This document shows, one piece after another, positions 1-7,674 of a stretch of DNA of 64,000 nt; within the stretch, counting starts at the first letter, position 1; each line of letters starts with the position of its first letter. Below the pieces are notes generated by a model, which had not been told where the DNA came from, ran no database searches, and saw nothing but the letters and a program-made list of their open reading frames with translations. Source of the DNA: Nocardia miyunensis NBRC 108239. GTDB lineage: Bacteria; Actinomycetota; Actinomycetes; Mycobacteriales; Mycobacteriaceae. The stretch is from contig NZ_BDBQ01000086.1 in assembly GCF_001613065.1 (NCBI RefSeq), positions 1 through 64,000 of the forward strand, written 5' to 3'. The position numbers and the translations under genes are program-made.

Positions 1-86
1 GTTCGGGCAGCACCCCGACGGAGTATTCGTAATGGCTCCTAACCGGTTGGCATGCGGTGATCGACAAGGGCGAGCAAATCGAAATA

Positions 87-487
87 TCATGTGCCGGAGG
101 CTATGTAGGCCGCCGGGATGTAGTTCGGGTGCCGGTCCAGGACCGCCCACACGGTCACCGCAGGATCGGTCGATCACACGGCCCACCGCTGGCGGCAGCG
201 GCATCAGTGCGACCTTGGCGCCCATGCCGACGACCCGCATGATGCGATGCTCGTGTTCTTCGCCGAGATCGGATCCGCAGGCTTCGAAGATCCGCAATCA
301 CAGCACCCCGAGCATCCTCGCCGACGCGAATCGGTGGCGTGGGACGAATCCCGCGCCGCGTGAGCATCGCGACGAACTGGAGATGCGAAAGCCTCGGCGT
401 CGGTGACTCGTTCGATACCCGTGGTCGGCGTACATACTCCGCAGGCGAGTGCTCCGGAACACCGTCGATGACGGCATGAGCGGACAC
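87..487 (-). pseudogene. Tyrosine recombinase (phage-type integrase) relic
   Basis: Reading the minus strand in shifting frames recovers the order of a tyrosine recombinase: a linker PAEYVRRPRV and LSHLQFVAML, then in another frame MLGVL, an in-frame TGA, LRIFEACGSDLGEEHEHR, MRVVGMGAKVALMPLPPAVG, and finally the C-terminal tail LDRHPNYIPAAYIASGT with its stop at 87-89. This tail and the LPPAVGR stretch are typical of actinobacterial phage-type integrases. The N-terminal part is missing because the TetR gene begins immediately beyond it, and the catalytic stretch with the RHxxH box is deleted between VIDRSCGD and the tail. A nonsense codon, frameshifts and an internal deletion make it non-functional. 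The family assignment is confident from the motif order; the source element is unknown. Confidence 0.8.
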
Positions 488-1081
488 TCAGTTATTGGTG
501 AACAAGCGAGCGCGTGCGGCCGTCAGCGCCACTGCCGCAGCCGCGTCGGCGGTGCTGTCGTCGACTGGCTCGCCGGTGATCAAGACGCGGAAATAGATCG
601 GCGCCACAAGCGTTTTCACCATTTCGGCAGGATCCGTGCCGTCGGGAATCTCCCCGCGGGTGATCGCGCGCGTCACCACCGGCAGTGTTTGCCGAATCCG
701 GTCGCGGAAGACGTGTCGAGCGGACAGTGGTGGCGCCGGTAGGCCCGCGGCGGTGGAAACCATCACGGCCAGCACTGCTCGGCCGGAGGCGCTGTTGGCC
801 CATGCGACGAGGCTGCGCGCGAGCGCGCGGAGGTCTTCGTCGACCGAACCGGTGTCGGGGAGGGGGATTTCGGTGGTGACGCTATCGGTCAGAGCCTCGG
901 CGATCAGGGTCTCGCGATCGGGCCATCGCCGGTAGACGGTGGTCTTGTGTACTCCGGTGCGCTGGGCGACGTTGTCGATCGTGAATGCGGCGTAGCCCCG
1001 TTCGCTCAGTTCGTCGATGGTTGCCGCGAGCACGGCGGTGCGGACCTTGGGACCACGGCCCAGGGGTGCGGTCGGACTCAT
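488..1081 (-). CDS. TetR/AcrR family transcriptional regulator
   Basis: This 197-residue protein has a TetR helix-turn-helix near its N-terminus (FTIDNVAQRTGVHKTTVYRRW, about residues 33-53) followed by an all-helical ligand domain. I start it at MSPTAPLG because the frame upstream runs through an operator palindrome. The ATG itself sits inside an operator-like palindrome, so the mRNA may be nearly leaderless. It is divergent from a DUF1772 membrane protein, and both operator-like sites lie between them, which points to autorepression and control of that gene. The natural ligand cannot be read from sequence. Confidence 0.88.
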   Translation of the reverse strand: MSPTAPLGRGPKVRTAVLAATIDELSERGYAAFTIDNVAQRTGVHKTTVYRRWPDRETLIAEALTDSVTTEIPLPDTGSVDEDLRALARSLVAWANSASGRAVLAVMVSTAAGLPAPPLSARHVFRDRIRQTLPVVTRAITRGEIPDGTDPAEMVKTLVAPIYFRVLITGEPVDDSTADAAAAVALTAARARLFTNN

Positions 1082-1100
1082 TGCAACTCCTAGTTGCGAT
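1080..1100. promoter_or_regulatory. TetR operator-like palindrome 1
   Basis: ATTGCAACT-CCT-AGTTGCGAT is an inverted repeat with one mismatch. It overlaps the start codon of the tetR gene. The same half-site, AGTTGC, recurs in the perfect palindrome 28 bp further on, so both are probably bound by the adjacent TetR protein. Confidence 0.65.
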
Positions 1101-1127
1101 ATCGGCGATGTACGGGCATGCTGACAA

Positions 1128-1150
1128 TATCGCAACTAGGAGTTGCGATA
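1128..1150. promoter_or_regulatory. TetR operator-like palindrome 2 (perfect)
   Basis: TATCGCAACT-AGG-AGTTGCGATA is a perfect 10-bp inverted repeat with a 3-bp centre. It ends 14 bp before the ATG of the DUF1772 gene and shares its half-site with the palindrome over the tetR start. This is what is expected for dual repression of a divergent pair. Confidence 0.7.
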
Positions 1151-1164
1151 GGAGTGGAGTGTCG

Positions 1165-1674
1165 ATGCTGTCGAAATCCGTTCGGGGAGCCGCGTTGTTG
1201 TTCCCCGGTTTGCTCGCCGGTGCGTTCGGATACGGCGCGGTGAACGTGCTGTACGCGTTTCGTGAAGTGCCCCTTGATGTCCGGTTCACCTTCCATACCG
1301 CGCTGATGCGGGTCAACGGGCCTGTCATGCAGTCGCTGATGGGTCTGGCGGTGCTGAGCACCGTGCTGCTCGCGGTGCGATCGACGCATCGGCAACGTTG
1401 GCTCGCCGCGAGCGCCGCGGTGCTGGTCTTCTCCTCGTTCGTGGTGACCCGATGGGGGAATGTGCCGATCAATCAGCAGATCAAGCGCTGGCGGGTAGGC
1501 GCGTTGCCCGCTGACTACACCGAGATCCTGCGTCGCTGGGAATTGTTCCACTTCACCCGAACCGGTTGCGCCCTGATCGCATTCGCTCTGGTGATCACCA
1601 CCGTGATCGGTTCCGCCGCCGATCGCCGCGCCGGTGCTCGCATCCACCCTTCCGTGGCACCGGAGTATCGATGA
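1165..1674 (+). CDS. DUF1772 (anthrone oxygenase-like) membrane protein
   Basis: A 169-residue integral membrane protein with about four hydrophobic segments: LLFPGLLAGAFGYGAV near the N-terminus, a pair around residues 55-100, and one near the C-terminus (FHFTRTGCALIAFALVITT). The NVPINQQIKRW stretch between segments 3 and 4 is characteristic of DUF1772, a family that includes proteins called anthrone-oxygenase-like. ATG 1165 is chosen; an in-frame GTG lies two codons upstream. It is divergent from a TetR regulator with palindromes between, so it is probably induced by a small molecule. No reaction can be assigned. Confidence 0.75.
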   Translation: MLSKSVRGAALLFPGLLAGAFGYGAVNVLYAFREVPLDVRFTFHTALMRVNGPVMQSLMGLAVLSTVLLAVRSTHRQRWLAASAAVLVFSSFVVTRWGNVPINQQIKRWRVGALPADYTEILRRWELFHFTRTGCALIAFALVITTVIGSAADRRAGARIHPSVAPEYR

Positions 1675-1794
1675 CTCGCGCACGGGCCACGCCGGTCACT
1701 GGACACACCCTCGATTCACGACGCAAACCGCTGGATCGGCGGCATTACGGCGTGTCCGCATTGTCATGCGACGCTTCGGGTTTCCGGCGCGCTC

Positions 1795-2229
1795 TCAGGT
1801 GTGCGGCTGTTCGAGCAACCGGGTTGCGGAACGATGGACCTTTTCGAGCGCGGTGAGCAGGCATCGGCGTTCGGCTTCGGTGAGATCCGCGGTGATCAGG
1901 TTCTCCAGCGATGTCCGGCTGGTTTCGACCTGGTCTCGAAGCTCGTGCCCTTTGTCGGTGAGCCACAGCCGGACGAGCCGGTTGTCGTCGGGGTCACCGC
2001 GCCGGGTCAGTAACCCGGTCTCGGTCATGCGGTTGGCCATCTTCACGATGGTCGGCGTGGTGACTTTCAGTGCGGCGGCGACCTCGCCGGGGGTGCGGCC
2101 GTCGCGGTCCCAGAGCACGCCGAGCACCAAATCCTGACCCGGATACAGCCCGTAGGGCCGTACGCTGCGCTCGACCAGCGCCCGCAACAGCTTCGATGTG
2201 CGGCTGTGCAGGTCGAGGAATGCGGGCAT
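1795..2229 (-). CDS. MarR family transcriptional regulator
   Basis: A 144-residue winged-helix regulator. DLVLGVLWDRDGRTPGEVAA forms the start of the winged helix, KVTTPTIVKMANRM the recognition helix, and RRGDPDDNRLVRLWLT the wing with the usual D-R-R-like loop. The ATG at 2229 follows an AGGAGG ribosome site; a TTG lies one codon upstream. The gene is divergent from an NmrA-like oxidoreductase, and a large perfect palindrome lies between them. MarR proteins usually repress such a neighbour and themselves until a phenolic or electrophilic ligand, or oxidation, releases them. Confidence 0.9.
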   Translation of the reverse strand: MPAFLDLHSRTSKLLRALVERSVRPYGLYPGQDLVLGVLWDRDGRTPGEVAAALKVTTPTIVKMANRMTETGLLTRRGDPDDNRLVRLWLTDKGHELRDQVETSRTSLENLITADLTEAERRCLLTALEKVHRSATRLLEQPHT

Positions 2230-2284
2230 CAAGCCTCCTGAGCTGGAGCGAGACCGTCGTCGGCAGCGCGCTTGTCATTGGGTT

Positions 2285-2319
2285 GTTAGCCGTCTATCGT
2301 TTTTCGATAGACGGCTAAC
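2285..2319. promoter_or_regulatory. Large perfect palindrome, probable MarR operator
   Basis: GTTAGCCGTCTATCG, then TTTTT, then CGATAGACGGCTAAC: a perfect 15-bp inverted repeat with a 5-nt centre, ending 13 bp before the ATG of the NmrA-like gene and 55 bp from the marR start. MarR dimers bind palindromes in such divergent gaps. As RNA it would also form a strong hairpin just upstream of the start codon. Confidence 0.75.
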
Positions 2320-2332
2320 GAATGGAGTTGTG

Positions 2333-3202
2333 ATGATACTTCTCACCGGAGCTACCGGAAACATCGGTCGCGAACTCGTGCACGCCCTTGCCGTGCAGGA
2401 TGTCGAGTTCCGCATTTTCGTCCGCGATCCACGACGTGCCGAGGGCCTGCCCGAGCGCGCTCGCCGCGTGGTCGGCGACCTGGATGATCCGAACACCTAC
2501 GCGGCGCTCGACGGTGTCGACCGCCTGTTCCTGCTCGTCCCAGGGATCGGCATCGACCACACCCGCGACATGGTCGCCGCAGCGCGCGCGGCCCGGATCG
2601 GCCGGATCGTGCTGCTGTCGTCCTACAACGTGATGGGCGATCCGATACCCGCGATGGGGCGCTGGCACCACGAACGCGAGACCATCGTGAGAGCCGCGGG
2701 CATCCCGTACACGATCCTGCGGCCGGGCGGCTTGATGACCAACGCCCTGGAGTGGGCGCCGGTCATCCGTGCCGGAGGTGTTGTGGACGACCCCACCGGT
2801 CCCGGCCGATACGCGCCGGTCGATCCAGCCGATATCGCCGCGGTCGCCGCCATGACTCTCACCGAGAACGGCCATGACGGCAAGGAGTACTACCTCACCG
2901 GTGACGAGACGTTCACCATCGCCGAGCAAATCGCGGTCATCGCGGCCGCGATCGGCCGCGACATCGACGTGCGCGAGGCCGCCACCCCCGAGCAGGCCGT
3001 CGCGTCCCGATATCCCCACGGCGCACCCCCGGCCCTCGCCGCCGCCATCCTCGAAGGCTTCACCCTCATGCGCCAGGACACCACCGGATTTCGCACCGAC
3101 ACCATCGAACGCCTGCTCGGTCGCCGCCCCCGAAACTTCACCGACTGGTGCGCACGCAACATCGACGCATTCCGTACGGATCAGGCCGTCTACAATTCAT
3201 GA
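2333..3202 (+). CDS. NmrA-like NAD(P)H-binding oxidoreductase
   Basis: A 289-residue Rossmann-fold protein of the atypical short-chain dehydrogenase (NmrA/HSCARG or QOR2-like) group. The dinucleotide loop is LLTGATGNIGREL at residues 3-15, followed by FVRDPRRAEG, which suggests a preference for NADP(H). Conserved strand 5 is RIVLLSSYNVMG, and there is a substrate-side HHERETIVRAAGIPYTILRP block. ATG 2333 is used; a GTG sits immediately before it. Some members are redox sensors and others reduce quinones or furfural-like aldehydes; the target here is unknown. Divergence from MarR suggests induction by a reactive compound. Confidence 0.85.
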   Translation: MILLTGATGNIGRELVHALAVQDVEFRIFVRDPRRAEGLPERARRVVGDLDDPNTYAALDGVDRLFLLVPGIGIDHTRDMVAAARAARIGRIVLLSSYNVMGDPIPAMGRWHHERETIVRAAGIPYTILRPGGLMTNALEWAPVIRAGGVVDDPTGPGRYAPVDPADIAAVAAMTLTENGHDGKEYYLTGDETFTIAEQIAVIAAAIGRDIDVREAATPEQAVASRYPHGAPPALAAAILEGFTLMRQDTTGFRTDTIERLLGRRPRNFTDWCARNIDAFRTDQAVYNS

Positions 3203-3481
3203 CGCCCGACTCCGTATGTGGGGAGCATCCGGTACTGCGGACACCCCAATAACTGTGGATGCCATAGTGATTCGCTAGGCATCGCATCGAAGCGTCCAGC
3301 CGCCCGGGAGTCGATGATCTCGACTCGAGTGAGACAGGGTGTGCGATGCGCGATCCTATCGCAGCGCATCGGAATGCTCTGGCGCACAACCGGACTGATC
3401 GCAGACCGCACCGCAGGCACATCGCCCCTTCCGGCCACCGGGACCACCTGCTCGTCTTACAATGCGCCCTTCGGGTACGCC

Positions 3482-3922
3482 TCAACCCGGTGACGCTGCC
3501 GCCAGCTCGGCACAGAGCGCATCCAGTTGGGATGCAGGGATTCGAGGCGCGTCCGGAGAATCGGCGTTGTGCCACGGCACATCTCGTGCGGTGTCGGCGG
3601 GGCGGGTGAAGACGTGCTGGTGCAGGTGGACACCGGCTGCGCTCAGGCCCGCCACGAAGGTGAAGACATGGGCGGGTTCGAGAACTCGGCGCAGGGCGCC
3701 GATCGACGAGCGGACGGCGCGCGCGAACGCTACTGTCTCAGCGTCGTCGAGCAGATCGAGGCTCGCAACGTGACGGCGAGGCTCGACGAACAGGTAACCC
3801 GGCCGGACCCACTCGCCATGGCCGGGCCGGTGGGTCACCACCACGAGGTCGTCGGCATGGATCACCGGGCTCACCAGTGGTCCGGTCCCATTGTGTTTGT
3901 CGCAGATCATGCACCCCCACAT
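3482..3922 (-). CDS. HIT family hydrolase
   Basis: A 146-residue histidine-triad protein. The catalytic HxHxH signature is GVHLHQHVF at about residues 103-111, and an N-terminal CMICDKHNG motif resembles the cysteine pair often present in bacterial HIT proteins. FVEPRRHVASLDLLDD matches the strand and helix preceding the catalytic loop. Family members hydrolyse nucleoside phosphoramidates, AMP-lysine or dinucleoside polyphosphates. The start may be the first ATG or the one four codons in; neither has a strong ribosome site. It stands alone between the NmrA-like gene and the large TetR-like gene. Confidence 0.85.
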   Translation of the reverse strand: MWGCMICDKHNGTGPLVSPVIHADDLVVVTHRPGHGEWVRPGYLFVEPRRHVASLDLLDDAETVAFARAVRSSIGALRRVLEPAHVFTFVAGLSAAGVHLHQHVFTRPADTARDVPWHNADSPDAPRIPASQLDALCAELAAASPG

Positions 3923-3993
3923 GCGGGGGGACGATACCGCTGCTCCGGCAGTTGGTGTGCAGGCGCATCTCGAACTCTCGATTCGGCGCAGGG

Positions 3994-5667
3994 TCAGTTC
4001 CGGCCGGAGGTGATGTAGTAGTACATGGGGTCGACCATGTCGAGTAGGTGTTCGATTTCGTTGTCGGTGAGACGGTTTCGGCGGGTGATCGTGATCAGCA
4101 CGAGGTCGTTGATGGCTTGGGCGATGGTGTCGAATTCGCTGCTCGGCGGTGTGCCGGCGGTGTGCTCCGGCGGGTTCGCTTGCCGCAGTTCGATACCGGC
4201 GTCGACTGCCAGGGTGCGGAGGATGCCGGTGGCTCCGCGTGGGCTCGCAGCGGCGGCGGTGTGGTCGTAGAACTGGGCAGCGGCTTGGATCAGCGCGGCG
4301 GGATGCGGATGGATCAGCGGGTTCCTCGTTCGTGCTGGATCCGCGGTGTCGGCCGGACTGTTCACCGCTCCGTCGAGGGGAGCGAGGGATTGCGCTTTCG
4401 CCACCAGATAGCGCGCGACCAGAATGTCACGGATGGCACCGTATTCGGCGGTTCGGAGCAGGTCGATGGCCGCCTGCTCGTAGGCTTCGACGATCGACCG
4501 GATCCGGCCGGATTCGTCGGCCGGGCCGATCCGGTCGAGCTGGCGGGCCAGATCATCCAGACGCAGTAGGGCACGGACGTTGCCTTCGTGGCGATGGCTT
4601 TCGCTGGTTGTCGTGGGAAAGCATGCCAGCAACTTTCGTGTCGTGTCCGCCATGCTGTCACCGAAGATCGTGGCGTGCAGTTCGTGGTATTCGGGATGGG
4701 TGGCGTAGGCCATGTCGATTCGGTGCAGTCCGACGATGATGTCGGCGAGTTCCTCGGCTCGCAGCGTGTCGCGAGGGTCCAGGATACGAGCTGGATCAGG
4801 TCCGCACAGCTCGATCACGGTGGCGGCGATCGCTCGATGCGATCGCATTTCGCGGTCGGGGTCTTCTTCGCTGAGGGCGCGGGCGTGTTCGGCGTGGAAA
4901 TGTGCCAGTTCGCGGCGCACCTGCCAGCCGAGGGTGTCGGCGAAGGCCATTTCGGTTTCTTTGATGGACCGGATCCGGCTGAGCCCGGTGGGCTCGTAAT
5001 CGGTCTTTCTGCACAGTGCCGTTTCGGCGGCAGCGGCGGTCCGGGTGCAGCGTATCCCCATCATGCAATCCAGGCGCGCCGTGGAGTCGACCAGGCCGAT
5101 GCCCCGGCGCGCCCAGTCGCGAGCCGCGATGACCGTTCGGCGCTCGCCGCGGCGTCGGCGTTGTAGGTGGCGTTCGGCTAGTTCGGCCGCCCAGAACAGC
5201 ATGTCGGACTGCTCGTTTCGCGCCGATGCGGCGTCGAACTCTTCCGCCAGGCGAGCGATGTCGTATTGCCGCGCCGAGAATCGCGCCTCCAGCCGCTGCG
5301 CGTCGACACCGTTCCGGCTGGTATCGGCATGTTCGTCGCGCGCCGCCAACGCGGCAATCGGATCGGGAACCTGCCGATTGTCGGCAGTCAGGTTCTCGAC
5401 GACGGCGGCAGCGAGCGCTTGGACGGACTTGAAGTGCTTCCACATGGTGGCCTTGGGAATCGGGCCCTCGGTGCCGTCGCGTCGAATGTATCCACTTGCG
5501 GCAGCGCACACGTCGGCGATGGTGAGCCGTTCGATCGAGTGGCCCGGGCGGGACGTGTTGATTCGTTCCATCATCACCTGCTCGGCTGCGGCGATGATCA
5601 TCGCTTTGGTGTTTTCTTCGATCGCTCGGCCGGCTCGCGCTTGGTAGCTCGGCGCATCGCGATGCAT
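3994..5667 (-). CDS. Very large TetR-like regulator (HTH plus long C-terminal domain)
   Basis: A 557-residue soluble protein. The first 100 residues read as a TetR-type DNA-binding domain: AMIIAAAEQVMMER, then LTIADVCAAASGYI, an insertion, and KATMWKHFKSVQALAAAVVENL where the recognition and anchor helices belong. The remaining 430 residues are helical and rich in Arg and Glu, with no motif I recognise. Ordinary TetR proteins are about 200 residues. The start MHRDAPSY at 5667 is preferred because further extension would run into the divergent carboxylase promoter. It probably controls that carboxylase gene. The DNA-binding call is moderate; the large domain is unknown. Confidence 0.65.
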   Translation of the reverse strand: MHRDAPSYQARAGRAIEENTKAMIIAAAEQVMMERINTSRPGHSIERLTIADVCAAASGYIRRDGTEGPIPKATMWKHFKSVQALAAAVVENLTADNRQVPDPIAALAARDEHADTSRNGVDAQRLEARFSARQYDIARLAEEFDAASARNEQSDMLFWAAELAERHLQRRRRGERRTVIAARDWARRGIGLVDSTARLDCMMGIRCTRTAAAAETALCRKTDYEPTGLSRIRSIKETEMAFADTLGWQVRRELAHFHAEHARALSEEDPDREMRSHRAIAATVIELCGPDPARILDPRDTLRAEELADIIVGLHRIDMAYATHPEYHELHATIFGDSMADTTRKLLACFPTTTSESHRHEGNVRALLRLDDLARQLDRIGPADESGRIRSIVEAYEQAAIDLLRTAEYGAIRDILVARYLVAKAQSLAPLDGAVNSPADTADPARTRNPLIHPHPAALIQAAAQFYDHTAAAASPRGATGILRTLAVDAGIELRQANPPEHTAGTPPSSEFDTIAQAINDLVLITITRRNRLTDNEIEHLLDMVDPMYYYITSGRN

Positions 5668-5699
5668 TGCAGTAGACGCCACAGCATCGAGTTTATTGC

Positions 5700-5719
5700 A
5701 GTACATATAGTTGTGTACT
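5700..5719. promoter_or_regulatory. Inverted repeat between TetR-like regulator and carboxylase
   Basis: AGTACA-TATAGTTG-TGTACT is a perfect 6-bp inverted repeat with an 8-bp A/T-rich centre, in the only A/T-rich stretch of the divergent intergenic region. It is a reasonable operator for the large TetR-like protein and probably overlaps one or both promoters. Confidence 0.45.
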
Positions 5720-5790
5720 CGTCTATTCCGACTAGGGTCGGCTCTCGAGGCGAAACCGGTCGCATGGCCGGTCCGAGGGAGGACGTATCC

Positions 5791-7338
5791 GTGGAAACGA
5801 CGACCGCCGCGAAACTGGCTCTGCTGCAACAGAATCTCGCGGCGACACGCGAGCCGACAGGGGCGGCGGGCATCGCCAAACGCGCAGCCAAAGGCATCCC
5901 CAGTCCCCGCGAGCGCATCGAAATGCTCGTGGACCCAGGCAGTTTCATCGAATTCGGTGCGTTGGTGCGCCAACCGGGACGTGCTGATGCTCTCTACGGC
6001 GACGGGGTGGTCACCGGGCGGGCCGCGGTCGAAGGGCGTCCGGTAGTGGTGGTTTCGCACGATCAGACGGTCTACGGCGGGTCGATCGGGGAGATGTTCG
6101 GGCGGAAGGTTGCCGCGGCGATGGACTTGGCGGCCGACGTCGGCTGCCCTTTCGTCGCGATCAATGATTCCGGTGGTGCCCGGGTACAGGACACCGCGAC
6201 CTCGCTCGCCTGGTACGCGGCCTTGAGCCGACGGCAGCTACGCATGTCCGGTGTGGTGCCCCAGGTGTCGCTGATGCTGGGCAAATGCGCTGCGGGAGCG
6301 GTCTATTCACCGATCAACACCGATGTGCTGATCGCGACCGAATCCGCCTACATGTTCGTGACCGGCCCCGACATCATCCGCGAGACCACAGGCGAAGAGC
6401 TCAGCCTCGAAGAGCTCGGTGGCGCGTTCAACCAAGCCCAGAACGGCAACATCCACCACATCGCCACCGACGAACGCGCAGCATTCGACTGGGCGCGCAA
6501 CTATCTGAGCTTCATGCCGTCGAACTGCTTCGACCGGTCACCCGTCGTGAATCCGGGCCTCGAGCCCGGCCTCACCGACAGCGACCGGGAGTTGGACACG
6601 ATCATCCCCGATTCCGACCGGGCCGGGTACGACATGTACGACGTCCTGGCCAGGATCTTCGACGACGGCGACTTTCACGAAGTCGGCGCTGCCGCCGCCC
6701 GCAACATGATCACCGGCTTCGCTCGGGTCGACGGCCGCAGCGTCGGTGTGGTCGCCAATCAGCCGCTGGTGGCCAGCGGTGCGATCGATGCTCGCTGCTC
6801 GGACAAGGCGGCGCACTTCATCCGGCTCTGCGACGCATTCGACCTCCCGCTGATCTTCGTCGTCGACACCCCGGGTGTGCTGCCCGGCGTCGAGGAGGAG
6901 AAGATCGGCGTCATCAAACGAGGCGGTCGCTTCTTCTACGCCGTCGTCGAGGCCACCGTGCCGATCGTCACCGTCATCGTGCGCAAAGCCTACGGTGGCG
7001 CCTACGCCGTCATGGGATCCAAACAACTCGGCGGCGACGTCAATCTGGCCTGGCCCACGGCGCGCATCGCCGTTATGGGCGCCGAGGCCGCCGTCAGTCT
7101 GACCCAACGCCGCCAGCTCGCAGCCGTACCGGATGACGAGCGACCCGCCCTGCGCCAGCAGATGATCGACTTCTACAACGCCACCATGGCAACCCCGTGG
7201 ACGGCCGCCGAACGCGGCTACATCGACGCGGTCATCGAACCAGCCCACACCCGACTGGAAATCCGGAAAGCACTGCGCCTGCTGCGTGATAAAACCATCC
7301 GGCACGGCCCCCGCAAACATCACCTCATGCCGCTCTGA
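5791..7338 (+). CDS. Acyl-CoA carboxylase beta subunit (carboxyltransferase, PccB/AccD type)
   Basis: A 515-residue carboxyltransferase of the acetyl/propionyl-CoA carboxylase beta family, which moves CO2 from biotin to an acyl-CoA. The length is normal. The N-terminal half carries the RIEMLVDPGSFIEFGAL and NDSGGARVQ motifs and the MLGKCAAGAVYSP loop; the C-terminal half has NMITGFARVDGRSVG, VDTPGVLPGVEEE and RKAYGGAYAVMGSKQLGGD. GTG 5791 follows GGGAGGAC with 8-nt spacing; an ATG nine codons upstream is the alternative. No alpha (biotin) subunit or epsilon peptide lies nearby, so it must share one encoded elsewhere. It is divergent from a large TetR-like regulator. The acyl substrate cannot be fixed from sequence. 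Confidence 0.92.
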   Translation: METTTAAKLALLQQNLAATREPTGAAGIAKRAAKGIPSPRERIEMLVDPGSFIEFGALVRQPGRADALYGDGVVTGRAAVEGRPVVVVSHDQTVYGGSIGEMFGRKVAAAMDLAADVGCPFVAINDSGGARVQDTATSLAWYAALSRRQLRMSGVVPQVSLMLGKCAAGAVYSPINTDVLIATESAYMFVTGPDIIRETTGEELSLEELGGAFNQAQNGNIHHIATDERAAFDWARNYLSFMPSNCFDRSPVVNPGLEPGLTDSDRELDTIIPDSDRAGYDMYDVLARIFDDGDFHEVGAAAARNMITGFARVDGRSVGVVANQPLVASGAIDARCSDKAAHFIRLCDAFDLPLIFVVDTPGVLPGVEEEKIGVIKRGGRFFYAVVEATVPIVTVIVRKAYGGAYAVMGSKQLGGDVNLAWPTARIAVMGAEAAVSLTQRRQLAAVPDDERPALRQQMIDFYNATMATPWTAAERGYIDAVIEPAHTRLEIRKALRLLRDKTIRHGPRKHHLMPL

Positions 7339-7674
7339 CACCCGAGACGCCCGGCACCGCTTCACCCCGGTCGCGGTCGCGGTCAGCGAGCGGCAACTCC
7401 AGGTCGTCCCGTTGACGCTCGGTCCGCTGCCGGTCCACGCTGCGGCGTCGGTCGGCAACCACAGGGCGATGACCGGATCTGCCGCCGCCGCATGTCCGTA
7501 CGGACCGCCACAGGTCATGGGATAGCCTGCGCCACAGCAAATCTCGGCCTACCTACCGCGCCGCGTGTCGATACAGGACGGCCGCCGACGGGCGCGAGAC
7601 GGTGAAGGCTACTCGCGCCCGGCGGCGGCCGCATCCGGAAGCCGGTCGGCTCGGACGGGGTTCTCAGGTGTGCG
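7339..7674. other. Non-coding stretch between carboxylase and MFS gene
   Basis: Short open frames exist on both strands but none has a ribosome site or familiar motif. The flanking genes are convergent, so terminators are expected, but I see no convincing stem-loop. Confidence 0.5.
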
